Positions 1-10,648 of a stretch of 22,500 nt of DNA are shown piece by piece (the first letter of the stretch is position 1; the number at the start of each line of letters is the position of its first letter). Source of the DNA: Balamuthia mandrillaris. Its lineage: Eukaryota; Discosea; Longamoebia; Balamuthiidae. The notes beneath the pieces were generated by a model that saw nothing but the letters and a program-made list of their open reading frames with translations, searched no databases and had not been told where the DNA came from. The stretch is taken from the NCBI GenBank assembly GCA_031835245.1, contig JAVKOQ010000161.1:97501-120000 (forward strand), given 5' to 3'. The position numbers were made by a program, and so were the translations under genes.

Positions 1-1749
1 CCTTCCCCTGCCCTCTACTCCACTACCAACAAACCTCACATCATCTACGGTGATGACAAAGACGAAGAAGAGCTTTCTCTGTCATTCTTGATTCTCGTCA
101 CGCTCAAAGCATTACTTCATCGCTGCTATATCACTATCATATCGGCTTGCTTTGTTTCCTCTTCAATACCGCTTTTGGGAGTTGTGACTGGCAGCACTTT
201 TCTTCACTTGCTCTTGTTCCAACTCTATTGCCTCTTCTGCTCGTTCTTTCGGCCTTCTTCACCTCTTTCTTCATCATTTACTCCCTCTTCCTTCGGTTCA
301 TCGCTCCATCTTCGGAATGTGTGGAGCTTCTCCCGAGATACGATTCTCAAGGTGTTGGCCATCGTTTGCGTATTGCTGCATGGTGTAGGTCTCTTCAGCA
401 ACAGCTACATCGAAGCAGAACCCCAAGTCGTTCAATTTCTTCTCATTTCAATGCTGATGTTGCACGCATGGCATGGAGCGTGCTCTTTCGCTTCTTCCAA
501 CAAGCTTAGCAAATCTCTTGTTGTTGGAGAGCTTCTCTTGGTCTTGCTTTCAGTACGATTCGGCCCTTCTTTAGTTCCTTCGTTAGCTCGAAGGCAAGAG
601 GCTGCCATCACTATTGACACGAACGTTGTTGCCTCCTTTAGTCTCTTTGGCCAAGATGCAGATGCAGACGGAAGAAGCGATCTAGGCTTTATACTTGTCA
701 CCATCCTACAGACACTCTTCTCCCCAGCCTTTCTATACGACTCCATTCTGCCTCTTTCTATCTTCGTCCTTGCAATCATGCATGTTTCTGATTCTTCTTC
801 TTCTCCTTCAAACTACTACAAACAAAACACACGTTATCCACAGTCATCAACGCTGAGAACGATACAGTTTTGTCTGTTGACAGCATTAACCAGTACCTTC
901 ATCTATTGGTTGCTCTTGCGATGCACGTTGTTGGAAGATGGAGCAATGAATGGGTCCGCCTGGCTGCGAGTCCTCCTCCCAAGAGCCACCTACGCCTTCT
1001 CCCTCCTCAGCATTATCCTCATCACATTTTGCCTTCATCACCAACGTCAACACCACCTTACTTCCTCTCTTCTTCTTCTTCAATGGTTGGTGTTAAGTGT
1101 GGCAATGCCTGTGATGTTAGTTTTGGGTCCACGTTCAAGCTGGACGGTGGTGCTGGCGTTGGTGCAAGGTCACTTCTTCATCCGCAACGCTCCGAGGCTT
1201 CATTCGATGCACCAATCACACCCACAACAACAAAAACAACTACCAATGGCTTCGTTGGTGACGATGGCTCTCTTTGGCATGCATTACTTCTTCCAAACGG
1301 GTCATGCTTGTGCGTTTAGCGCGCTCCAGTTTGAGAGCGCCTTTGTGGGGTTGGAGGAGACCAGTCTAGTGTTTGGGGGGCTGCTGGTGGCCTTGAACAC
1401 CTGGTCTTCCTTCTGCCTGTTCATATTTGGCCTGCCCCTGATGGCGTGGCAGCATTTCGATGACCAGTGCAAGAAAGGGCGGACACAGGACACAAACGAG
1501 AGGCGCTTCCCCCTGCTTAACGACTTCTCTTGGGCTCTGTTTGCCTACATGCTCTTCTTCGCATTCAACTTTGGGTTGACCGCCGCGTTCGTCTTCAAAG
1601 AACGAAGACACCTCATGGTGTGGCGAGTGTTCGCCCCCAAGTTCGCTTTCGACGGGCTGACCCTCCTGGCCGTGGACGTTTTGCTTTGCTTGGTTTCCGC
1701 CCTCCTCCCTTCTTCTTGGTCCTTTCTTTCTGGCGGGGATGGCGGATGA
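1..1749 (+). CDS. GPI ethanolamine phosphate transferase 3 (PIG-O/Gpi13), C-terminal part, 5' partial
   Basis: The frame is open from the first base to TGA at 1747-1749 (582 codons), so the true start and the N-terminal catalytic alkaline-phosphatase-like domain lie outside the window. What is present is the polytopic membrane half, with at least nine hydrophobic segments. Family signatures seen: LFSNSYIEAEPQVVQFLL near 388-441, MHYFFQTGHACAFSALQFE near 1279-1335, a GLEET...LNTW stretch near 1350-1402, and RRHLMVWRVFAPKFAF at 1603-1650, the hallmark C-terminal stretch of PIG-O/Gpi13. In this family the enzyme moves phosphoethanolamine from phosphatidylethanolamine to the third mannose of the GPI precursor in the ER membrane, creating the attachment point for protein. 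No intron is needed over 1.7 kb, unlike the neighbouring Rab gene. PIG-N or PIG-G relatives are the alternative, but the C-terminal motif favours PIG-O. Confidence 0.87.
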   Translation, partial: PSPALYSTTNKPHIIYGDDKDEEELSLSFLILVTLKALLHRCYITIISACFVSSSIPLLGVVTGSTFLHLLLFQLYCLFCSFFRPSSPLSSSFTPSSFGSSLHLRNVWSFSRDTILKVLAIVCVLLHGVGLFSNSYIEAEPQVVQFLLISMLMLHAWHGACSFASSNKLSKSLVVGELLLVLLSVRFGPSLVPSLARRQEAAITIDTNVVASFSLFGQDADADGRSDLGFILVTILQTLFSPAFLYDSILPLSIFVLAIMHVSDSSSSPSNYYKQNTRYPQSSTLRTIQFCLLTALTSTFIYWLLLRCTLLEDGAMNGSAWLRVLLPRATYAFSLLSIILITFCLHHQRQHHLTSSLLLLQWLVLSVAMPVMLVLGPRSSWTVVLALVQGHFFIRNAPRLHSMHQSHPQQQKQLPMASLVTMALFGMHYFFQTGHACAFSALQFESAFVGLEETSLVFGGLLVALNTWSSFCLFIFGLPLMAWQHFDDQCKKGRTQDTNERRFPLLNDFSWALFAYMLFFAFNFGLTAAFVFKERRHLMVWRVFAPKFAFDGLTLLAVDVLLCLVSALLPSSWSFLSGGDGG

Positions 1750-2188
1750 CCCACCACCCTGGGCCATGATGGATTTTGCGCCGCGGAAACGGCATAAAAT
1801 GGCGGTTTCCGGCCACCTATTTATTGTGTACATTGTTGTCGACATTCCTTTTTGCGCCTTTGTTTCGCCCAAACAACAAAATAAAAAAAATAAAATAAAT
1901 AGTTCCCCAAAAAAAAACAGAAGTAGCGGCTGGCCGTGCACTAGTTTTGGACTTCTTTTTTTTTTCTTGTTGTTGTTGTTGTTGTTTCCTTCTCTCCCTC
2001 TTCTCTCTCTTCCTCTCTCTGTCGCCAAGGCACAAAGACACAACCCTTCCCTCCCCTTTTTTTTTTCTTTGGTTTTTGTTTATTTCGGTTTGCATAGCTT
2101 GTGTCTTTTTTTTTTATTTTTTGTGGTTGTTGTGGTCGTTAGATTTGGATTTGGGATTAGAATAGAAGGTAAGTGGTTTTTTTTGTCG

Positions 2189-2223
<35 letters not shown>

Positions 2224-2297
2224 TTAAGGATTCATTCTTCGTCTTCATCGAGACAAACTAATCGTTCTTTGCTTTCTTTTTTGTCAAATAGAATAAA
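1750..2297. other. Intergenic region between the PIG-O and Rab8 genes
   Basis: There is no credible gene here. It holds the PIG-O 3' region and the Rab leader/promoter. Visible are a 7-bp inverted repeat (CGGAAAC 1784-1790, GTTTCCG 1805-1811), overlapping AATAAA hexamers at 1880-1899, a (GTT)n run near 1970-1986, long T runs, and a (CT)n tract near 2193-2221 about 75-105 bp before the Rab ATG. No clear TATA box is seen. The CT tract may be a core-promoter or leader pyrimidine element, but that is inference. Confidence 0.6.
1880..1899 (+). promoter_or_regulatory. Candidate polyadenylation signals of the PIG-O gene
   Basis: Three overlapping AATAAA hexamers begin at 1880, 1889 and 1894, about 130-145 nt after the PIG-O stop codon, followed by T-rich DNA. 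Spacing and sequence fit a canonical eukaryotic poly(A) signal. The A/T-rich setting means chance occurrence is possible. Confidence 0.45.
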
Positions 2298-3627
<1,330 letters not shown>

Positions 3628-4128
3628 TCCAATAGCTCCAGAAGAGAACAGAACAGCATAACATCATTTCAACAAACAACTTGTTCTTTCTTCTCATTTT
3701 TTCTGTTTTTTTATTTTTCTTTTTATGACATACCTTTTATTTTTACTATGATAATAGTCCATCTCCACTTTTACCACACCTTCTATTTCTTTTTACTTTA
3801 TTTTTCCTTGCAAATGTTGATTGGCAACAAGACCAGGGTCTAAATTCCACAACTAACAACAAACCACTCCCCTCCCTGCTTCTGTATTTCCTTCATTTTC
3901 CTTCTCTCCCTCTCTCTACTGGTGATTTCTAATAACCTATGTGCCTCCCAACGCACTCTTCCCATCAGCATTGCTGGCCAATAAGAGGGGTCTGAGGTAT
4001 TATTACCTACGAGGTTGAGCGGCCTGGCCCATTAGATAGCCAATAAACTTCTAAAAAAAGGAATGAAGAAAGAAACTAAGAACGAGTTGGTTATGTTGGC
4101 AGTTGCCAACATGTGCATGTGTGCGCAC
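3628..4128. other. Rab8 3' region, no gene seen
   Basis: This T-rich DNA is probably the 3' UTR and spacer. It contains a 19-nt exact copy of a Rab exon-6 stretch (AAATGTTGATTGGCAACAA, 3812-3830, matching 3242-3260). An AATAAA hexamer lies at 4042-4047, 415 nt after the Rab stop; none is closer in a convincing context. A more GC-rich patch at about 3975-4045 has repeated CCAATAA words and no identified function. Confidence 0.5.
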
Positions 4129-4445
4129 TTACTTGCGTTCCTTCTATTTATTTGCACATACGTAGGTACTTCCTTGCTTTCCTTCTATTCTAATGCACAC
4201 ACGTTTGCAATTCCATTCCTTGCTTTCCCTCGATTTGTGCATGTGTGTCACTTCCTTCCTTGCTTTCCTTTGATTTGCACACATACACACTTCCTTCCTT
4301 GATTTGTACACAAGTGTGTACCTCCTTCCTTGCTTTCCCTCGATTTGCGCACACATGCGCACTTCCTTGCTTTCCTTCTGTTTGCACACACATGTGCACT
4401 TCCTTTCCTCCCTTTCTTTCTATTTGCATATGTGGGTATTTTTGC
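4129..4445. repeat. Minisatellite, 37-41 bp unit, about seven to eight copies
   Basis: Degenerate tandem units follow the pattern CTTCCTTGCTTTCCTTCTAT, then TTGCACACACATGTGCA. Copies start near 4129, 4169, 4219, 4251, 4290, 4320, 4361 and 4398. Units vary by small indels and CA/TG dinucleotide changes. Reading frames stay open across much of the array on both strands only because the unit is stop-poor; no protein is called. Confidence 0.8.
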
Positions 4446-4546
4446 CAGCCTCTGTATGTGCTCCTTTTCAATCACATGTCCATTGGAAGCTCAGCCAAGA
4501 GCATTAGTAGCATACTGTAAAAGAGGAAGATAAAAGAGAACAAGAT

Positions 4547-4715
4547 TGTTGAGAATTACTCTCAACATATTAGCTCTATTGCCCCTTTTTCTTCCTTTTC
4601 ATCCTATTGACATCTGTGATAGGGACCAATTGCTTGTTGTCACCTCCCTAGGCTTTTTCCTTTTATTTTGTTGTTTCCTTTTCTCTTTCTTTAAGTTAGT
4701 GAGTTTTGTTTTGTT
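4547..4715 (+). repeat. Fragment of a Ty3-type LTR (U3 part)
   Basis: The fragment starts TGTTGAGAATTACTC and tracks the complete LTR at 6139 through TAGCTCT, the CCTAGGC/ACTAGGC block and TTAGTGAGTTTTGT. The similarity then stops, so the conserved last 66 bp of this LTR family is absent. No internal element sequence adjoins it, so it is an orphan fragment. It is clearly diverged from the 6139 copy and so looks old. Confidence 0.75.
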
Positions 4716-6138
4716 CACACCACACTTTTCTTTCTTGACACCTTTTGTTCCCTTGTTTTCTTGAATAATATGTTTGTCCTGTCCATTTTGTTGTAAAATA
4801 AGAACGGGAATGATAGCAAAGACAAAGTAAGCATGAGACCTAAACTTAATTTACTAAAAATAAAGAGTACAAGTAAAGTATCTTGTTATAAGTTGTAAGT
4901 TGTAAGTTGTCCTAAGAGGAAAGAAGCAGAAACAAGGAGAGACAGTATTTAAACTTGAAAGATCTACAAAAGAACAAAGCATAAAATGGAAGAGAGAAAG
5001 AAAAAAGAAAACATCAATAAAGGAGAAGGGAAAGATGAAAGGTTTCCTCAGGTTGACGGCAGAAAGAGAACTCAGCAGAAAGAAGAACTACTATGTTGAA
5101 GTTTTCCAACAATTTGTGTTATTTGCTCTATCTAACAAAACCAAGGAAGGAACAAGGAAAAGAACAAGGACAAGGAAGGACATAGAAACAAAGAATAAAA
5201 ATGTTGAAGAAAATGAAAAGAAGTAGAATAGCCTACAATGCAAAGGCAGGAAAAAAAACTATTATACTACTCTCTCATAACACCTATTTCTATCTCTATC
5301 TCTCCTTGTATATATATTTCTTCTTATCATCCTATTAAAGGTCTTTTTCCTATATCCATTGAGTTGATGTCTGTTAAGTTGTTTCCCTACCAGCTTTATC
5401 ACAAAACCAATAAAGAAAAATAACTATTCTTACAAAAATTCTATCAACAATAAAGGGAAAAAGCAATCTTTGGAAAATACAGTTTGTACTACAATATATT
5501 CCAATCAACAACATCATATAAACCTTTTTATTATCCTAATGAGTTATTAGAATGTCTTTTTTAACTTTTGAATAAATAGGTCTCTTTGTCAAAAAGCTTT
5601 CTTATAAAAGAAAAAAAATGAAAAAGATAATTAACAAAGCAATGATAAAAGTAATAACTAATAATTCATGGATTATAAATTATTCTTGATATTTTTTGTA
5701 AAGCTTAAAATATTTATTTATTATTTTTAAAAATTAATTTAAAATTATTAAAAAATAATTTCCAAAAAGGAGTACCCTTTTTAGTTTAAAACATGTTATT
5801 AAGTCAATAGTAAAAGTAGATGCCAAGTGCAGTCATAGGTCCTTTTTAACTGCATTGCACAATATAGAGGCTAGAAAGTCTAGTGATTATAGTGATATAA
5901 TTTGGTTATAAATCTTAAGAATTTTTTTACTAATAGGATGAATAGACTCTGTAGGACTAGCTTGTAAGCAATTGCTTCTTTTTGTAAATAACAGTGTTTG
6001 AAAAAGATGGCTTTAATCAAGGCCAACAGAGACAGAATAATGATACTAGCAATATATACTTTGTACCATCAATATAGTGACTAGTTATCCTGTGATTAGA
6101 ACTCAAAAACATAGATAAAGTCAGCGAGTTGACAATTT
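4716..6138. other. AT-rich intergenic DNA, no gene seen
   Basis: It has purine-rich stretches (about 4910-5230), then very AT-rich DNA (about 5560-5800). Short open frames here (for example 5035-5226) have no recognisable domain and low-complexity Lys/Glu/Thr-rich composition. A palindromic box, AAAAAGGAGTACCCTTTTT at 5764-5782, recurs near 16159 and is listed separately. Confidence 0.5.
5764..5797 (+). repeat. Copy 1 of a shared palindromic box at the edge of AT-rich DNA
   Basis: AAAAAGGAGTACCCTTTTT followed by AGTTTAAAACATGTT. A near-identical stretch, in the same orientation and also just after about 150 bp of very AT-rich DNA, lies at 16159-16193. About three mismatches in 33 positions suggest both are ends of copies of the same repeat family. 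Confidence 0.55.
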
Positions 6139-6355
6139 TGTTGAGAATTACTCTCAACATATTAGCTCTGTTGTCCTTTTCCCTTTCCTTTCTTCCTGTC
6201 AATGGACTAATCGCCTGCTGCCACATCACTAGGCTTCTTCTTTTTATTCCATTGCTCTCTTCTCTCTTTCTTTTAGTTAGTGAGTTTTGTGAATAAACCC
6301 AGAGTCGATTATGTGCCATCCCTTTCTTGATCTACAGGGTTATTCCCCATCAACA
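6139..6355 (+). repeat. 5' LTR of the plus-strand Ty3 element, 217 bp
   Basis: It starts TGTTGAG and ends CATCAACA, so it has the canonical TG...CA ends. The first 21 bp form a hairpin-capable inverted repeat (TGTTGAGA...TCTCAACA). An AATAAA at 6292-6297 probably serves as the LTR poly(A) signal. The last 66 bp match the LTRs of the minus-strand family. Gag begins 35 bp after its end. Confidence 0.85.
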
Positions 6356-6390
6356 TTTTTTTTAAGCAAGAATGGTTCAACCTCATTACA

Positions 6391-7676
6391 ATGAGTGATG
6401 ATGACAAGTGTAATGCTCAATGTTGGGATGATTTATCTCCTGCAGAACTTCGTCTTCTCATTGAAAAGGAGCAAGCCTCCATCCAACACCTCAAGGTCAC
6501 ACGGAACGAGCTCCTTGAATCTCTGGGCAAACACCAGATGGTCAACAAGGATGAAATCTTCGTCCAAGTAACAGCCACAAAATGGGAGCTCTACTTTGCA
6601 GAGCAACACATCTAGGAACTGGATCACACTCTCCAGCAAGCAGAGCAGAGAGACCCACAATACCTCTCAAAACGGCTCAACAGCCTCAAGCATCAAACTT
6701 CCAACCTCTCCTACCTCGTAGAAGTTGTTGAATTCCTCCTTGAGCACACTAACAAGTCCGTCTTTGAGCACTACAAGAATCATCACAAACACCATTACAC
6801 ATGTGGACAAGCAGTTTGACACCCTTACCCGCATTGAGCGCATCGAGCTCAACCAGGTAGTCATAGCCCAACGGCAACCACACACCAAGCCCGAGAAGGT
6901 CAAAGAAGGTGAAGAGAGCCTCTTCTTCAACAGCCCACCCCATGTAGCAGACACACCTTACCGTGCAGCTGACACACCCTTCGCAGAGCACCCGTTATTC
7001 TCCCCTTCGGCATGACCTACCTCTCTGGACTCTCCTTCATTTTCCTCCAAGATTCCGACTGGTCTGCCTGCCTACAACCCTGAACATGATGGCAACCTGG
7101 AACCCTTTCTTCAGCAACTGGAGAACAACCTTCAGATTGTCAACCTACACCTCAACATGTGGAACATGGCCCTTGCAAAATACACACAAGGGTCCAAGAT
7201 CGCTTCCCACTGGGTGCAAAACAATATCATTTTACCCAGCTTGTCATGGTACGAGGCCAGAGACCTCTTCGCCACCCACTTCGGCAGCGTAGAACTTCAA
7301 ACCCGTCTCCATGACAAGTTCTTCAAACTTAGCCATCGACCCAAGGAACCGGTGAGAAAGGTCATCTAGCGGATAGACAACATCCTTCAACAGATGACTG
7401 AGCAGCCATCTGAAGCACAGAAAATAGCTGTGCTGAAACACTGCCTCAACCCTTGCCTCCTGGAATTGGTCAGCAACATGCTACTCTCACAGAACGCAGA
7501 GAAGTATGATGCAGCTGTACAGATAGCTCTTAGTATTGAAGCTAATCTTTACACACACAAAGCTCCCTCTAGTACGAGCTGCCCTCTTCAACCAACATCC
7601 AACACGGTCATGGACCACCAATGGATTGTCATTCAGGTAGTCCCCCACCAAGTCCAACCACCTCAATGTAAGATCA
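6391..7676 (+). pseudogene. Gag region of the plus-strand Ty3 fossil
   Basis: It opens MSDDDKCNAQCWDDLSPAEL 35 bp after the LTR. A coiled-coil-prone N-terminal part (residues such as LLIEKEQASIQHLKVTRNEL) is followed by a capsid-like part at about 7060-7540 (LPAYNPEHDGNLEPFLQQLE, then WVQNNIILPSLSWYEARDLF), matching the retrotransposon gag fold. The sequence leaves gag near 7676, just before the nucleocapsid, where a minus-strand relic begins. In a live element this protein would form the virus-like particle. The copy is broken in several places. Confidence 0.8.
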
Positions 7677-7679
7677 GCT

Positions 7680-8437
7680 GAAGGTGTGGAGAGGCCAGGA
7701 ATATGGACCACTTTTCCATCCTCTCCAACATCAATTTCCTTGGGCACAGTAGGGCAGTTGGTGAATTTGACAGGAGGAAGTACCTCCCCGCTCATGATCA
7801 GTTATTAATCCTTCCTATAAGATCGTTTTGTAGTTGAACCTGTTTTCCCAGAGCAAAGGCTGGCCACTGTTGGGATGGTGTTTGAAAGCCACACAGCGAT
7901 CCTATGAGAGTTAGAGTGGGACATTACAGGTGCATTACCATGGCAAAATAATGTAGAACCGGGGCTACATACCTTCCCTGTGGAGCATATGTCCTGAGGA
8001 TGTACTCAGGGTGTGTCAACCGTACAGTGTCCACAGCAACTACACGGGTTGGATCTCCAAGCTCATCGATCTTGTATCATAAGCTCTTCAAAAATCAATA
8101 GAGCTCTTGTGGAAGTTGAGGCCTTGCATACTTGAAGGGCCTGTTGGCAGCTTGATGAGAGGACAGGTGTAAAGCTTTCATGTGGGTAGATACCCAACCA
8201 ATGCTGACATCCTCCTGAAAGCTGGTGGCGATGAACTTTTGGATGGCATTGATGGAAGTCTGCTTGTGGGCCTTCACACAAGAAAGCACCTAACCTCCTA
8301 CCACCAACTGCTCTTGATGTGAGAGTTTTGGGGGACAGCCACGGGGTGGAAGGATGGCAGGGTCCCGAGGAGATACAGCTTCTTGCCTTTTCCAGCAATA
8401 AACGGTGGAAGCATCTGGAGTGTTTGCATTTGCAGAA
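7680..8437 (-). pseudogene. Transposase-like relic, downstream exons (HTH plus possible DDE region)
   Basis: Minus-strand sequence reads as a spliced gene. An exon starting at 8414 after an AG acceptor encodes a Pro-rich linker, then GCPPKLSHQEQLVV, which resembles the helix-turn-helix entry of Tc5/pogo-type transposases. Next come INAIQKFIATSFQEDVSIGW and ARPQLPQELY. Near 8050-7975 it reads RVVAVDTVRLTHPEY and TYAPQG, resembling the first catalytic-Asp strand of DDE enzymes. A GTATGT donor at 7972 and a TAG acceptor at 7902 bound a possible 71-nt intron. At least two in-frame stops show decay. The family assignment (IS630/Tc1/pogo-like) is tentative. Its upstream exon lies at 12015-12140, beyond the nested element. 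Confidence 0.45.
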
Positions 8438-8443
8438 GGCATA

Positions 8444-8467
8444 CACAGGAGAAAATAATAGATTATA
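8444..8467 (+). repeat. Left terminal inverted repeat of the 3.5-kb element
   Basis: 24 bp, perfect inverted match to 11950-11973; the preceding dinucleotide is TA. Confidence 0.88.
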
Positions 8468-8665
8468 GTAGACCAAAAAAGACCAGTTTAAAGACCAAAA
8501 AAGACCAGATAAGACCAAAATAAACTAAAGCAAACCAAAAAAGCTCAAAATTTGGACCTCAAAAAAAACCAGAAAAAACCAAAAAAAAAACCAAACAAAA
8601 CCAAACAAAACCAGATTTTTAATAGCCCAAAATAGATAGAAAAAAACCATTTTAAACAAAAAAAA
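8468..8665 (+). repeat. Left subterminal repeats (AGACCAAAAA type)
   Basis: Tandem, degenerate AGACCAAAAAAGACCAG and AAACCAAAC words. The inverted counterpart is at about 11750-11949. Clustered subterminal motifs of this kind are typical transposase-binding regions in DNA transposons; that role here is inferred. Confidence 0.7.
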
Positions 8666-8699
8666 CCAATGGTTCCAATGATTCCTGTTGTGTTTTTCC

Positions 8700-9365
8700 G
8701 TTGGTTCTTGTTCTTATTCTATTTTTATTCTCATTCTTGTTCTTGTTCTCTATCTTATTTGCGTTCTTGTTCTTCATCTTGTTCTCCTTCTCATCCTTGT
8801 TCTCATGCTCCATCTCGTTCTTGTTCTCGTTCTCGTTCTTGTTCTCATTCTCGTTCTCATTCTTGTTCTCGTTCTCGTTCTTGTTATTGTTCTTGTTCTC
8901 TATCTCATTCTTCGTCTCGTTCTTGTTCTTGTTCTCATTCTGGTTCTCGTTCTTCGTCTCATTCTGGTTCTCATTCTTGTTCTCCATCTTGTTCTTCGTC
9001 TCGTTCTTGTTCTTGTTCTCGTTCTTGTTCTCATTCTTTTTGTTCTTGTTCTCATTCTTGTTCTCGTTCTGATTCTCGTTCTCATTCTGGTTCTCATTCT
9101 TGTTCTTCTTCTCATTCTGGTTCTTGTTCTTCGTCTCGTTCTCGTTCTTGTTCTCGTTCCAATTCTCATTCTTGTTCTTGTTCTCATTCTGGTTCTCGTT
9201 CTTCGTCTCGTTCTTGTTCTCGTTCTTGTTCTCCATCTTGTTCTTCGTCTCGTTTTTGTTCTTGTTCTCATTCTTCATCTTGTTCTTGTTCTCCATCTCG
9301 TTTTTCGTCTCATTCTTGTTCTTGTTCTTGTTCTCCATCTTGTTCTTTGTCTCGTTCTGTTTGGC
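8700..9365. repeat. Hexamer array, TTCTYG/TTCTCR type, about 110 units
   Basis: Near-continuous 6-bp units TTCTTG, TTCTCG, TTCTCA and TTCGTC on the plus strand, all pyrimidine-rich. Because the period is a multiple of three and lacks stops, three plus frames and at least two minus frames stay open for 120-230 codons (Ser/Cys/Arg/His, Leu/Val, Phe/Ser, Asn/Lys/Glu or Arg/Thr dipeptides). These are artefacts of the repeat. Confidence 0.92.
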
Positions 9366-9709
9366 TAAAATAATATAAGCAGGGAGAAGGAGACAAAGAG
9401 AAAGAAGATTGAAAGAGAAAGAGAAAGTGAGATAGAAAGAGGTAGAGAAAAAGAAAAAAAGAGAGTATTAGTAAAACCTTCTTTGTGTAGTTAGTGTTGT
9501 TGAAGATTTGGGTTGTGACGTATATAATGGTTGTAGAACACCATATTATATTTGTACATCACACAGTTCACATGCTTAAGAAAGAAAAGCTGTTTGTTAT
9601 CAACTGGCAAATATTGAATTAATCCTATAATATTTAAATGTGATGAATATTAGTTCAACGATATAGCACAAAAACAAAAGTAAGTGGTAGAAATAGAAGG
9701 CAGCACAAC
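9366..9709. other. Spacer inside the 3.5-kb element
   Basis: Purine-rich (GAGA/AAAG) DNA at 9380-9470, then AT-rich sequence. A further 3' exon of the minus-strand gene would be expected here or beyond, because exon 3 ends with a donor-like GTTGTG, but none could be picked out. Confidence 0.4.
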
Positions 9710-10578
9710 CTTTTTTATAAGCCTTGAGTCCACTTGTTGAGTCTGTATGGTGATATGTGAATAGTCGAACTTTCATCAATGCATATGGATGTGTTTTGTG
9801 TCCACGCAGGAGTTTCCACAGGTCAAGCAGTTGTGCAAGACGCTTAGTTTCATCAGGAAACTGAAAGAAAAAGAAAGGTTGTTTGCTTATGGAGAGCTTT
9901 GTTTCTGCGAAGAAGTGAATACAGGAAGCAGATACAACCTTTAGGCTTTTTACATAGTCTGTATCCAGATCATACCATTTACAAAAAGCAGTAACCACAG
10001 CAGGAGAAGGTTCAACTGTTTTACTTTTCCCTCCTACACTACAATAACGAATGTGGTTGTGGTTGACTTCCTTAGTTTGCTGCTCTTCTTTTGTGATCAA
10101 AGCCAGATGTGCATTGATATGGGCCTAAATTTATCCAAAAAGAAAAAAAAAATAACAAACAAACAAACATGAGTGAAAAGGTATTGACTGAGGAGAAAGG
10201 AGAAAGAAAAAAAAAAGGAGAATGAAGAAGAGAATAAACAAGTGAGAGAAAGAGAATGAAAGTGTACTGTTACAAAGAAACAAAAAAAATACAAGCCTTT
10301 TTCAAAACCCATGCTGCAGTATGTTTACTATTTCCAGAATGAGCCCATTTTCGATAAAGTTTGTTTTGTTGTTCCCAAGTTGAAGTGTCACCACTGCCTA
10401 CCATGGAAAGAATGCGAGGAGCATGCTCAAAGAGTTCAAAATATGGAAACTTCAAACTGAATTCTTGTTTCACTTCATCGTCACCGTCTGAGCTGTATTC
10501 CTTGAGAGGAAGAAACACAACAGAGAGAGGAAAAAAGAAAAGAACAGCTTTTCCGCAAAAAGGTTTGTCCACCATCAT
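9710..10578 (-). CDS. Unrecognised spliced gene fragment inside the TIR element
   Basis: Three exons are inferred on the minus strand: 10500-10297 (perhaps from ATG at 10578), 10124-9939 and 9860-9710. The joins all keep one frame (phase 0). Acceptors follow pyrimidine tracts (CTCTCAAG, ATTTAG, CTTTCAG). Donors are AAG|GTTGTA and AAG|GTTGTG, and the first join is in frame only with an AAG|GCTTGT (GC-AG) donor. The product begins EYSSDGDDEVKQEFSLKFPY, continues through NKLYRKWAHSGNSKHTAAW and CKWYDLDTDYVKSLK, and ends in HTDSTSGLKAYKK with no stop reached. I recognise no domain. No in-frame stop lies within the exons, so it is either active or recently captured. It could be a truncated host gene or the element's own protein. 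Confidence 0.5.
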
Positions 10579-10648
10579 TATTTAATGTTTCTTGGCTCTA
10601 TCTTCTAATCATTGGTTTTTTTGAAAGCTTCTTCACTTATTGCACCAG

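Noticed and set aside
432-2043. Antisense and offset frames across the PIG-O gene
   Set aside because: They overlap a well-supported coding frame and show no domain; low-complexity Lys/Arg/Gln stretches.
1739-2227. Frames reading through the PIG-O to Rab spacer
   Set aside because: Phe/Leu-rich translations of T tracts and the CT repeat; no motif.
3975-4045. GC-richer patch with GGTTGAGCGG considered as a tRNA or SINE head
   Set aside because: No cloverleaf can be folded and no convincing A and B boxes at the right spacing.
4129-4445. CRISPR-like array
   Set aside because: Units are contiguous and degenerate with no unique spacers, and the setting is eukaryotic.
5035-5226. 63-codon plus frame in AT-rich DNA
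   Set aside because: Ends in a Lys/Glu/Thr/Arg low-complexity run and has no recognisable family or gene context.
6373-6388. TGGTTCAACCTC considered as a primer-binding site
   Set aside because: It lies 17 bp inside the LTR edge rather than adjacent to it, and I cannot match it with confidence to a tRNA 3' end.
8652-9373. Long overlapping open frames of 120-234 codons on both strands
   Set aside because: They are translations of the hexamer array; several frames on both strands are open for the same compositional reason and all show dipeptide repeats.
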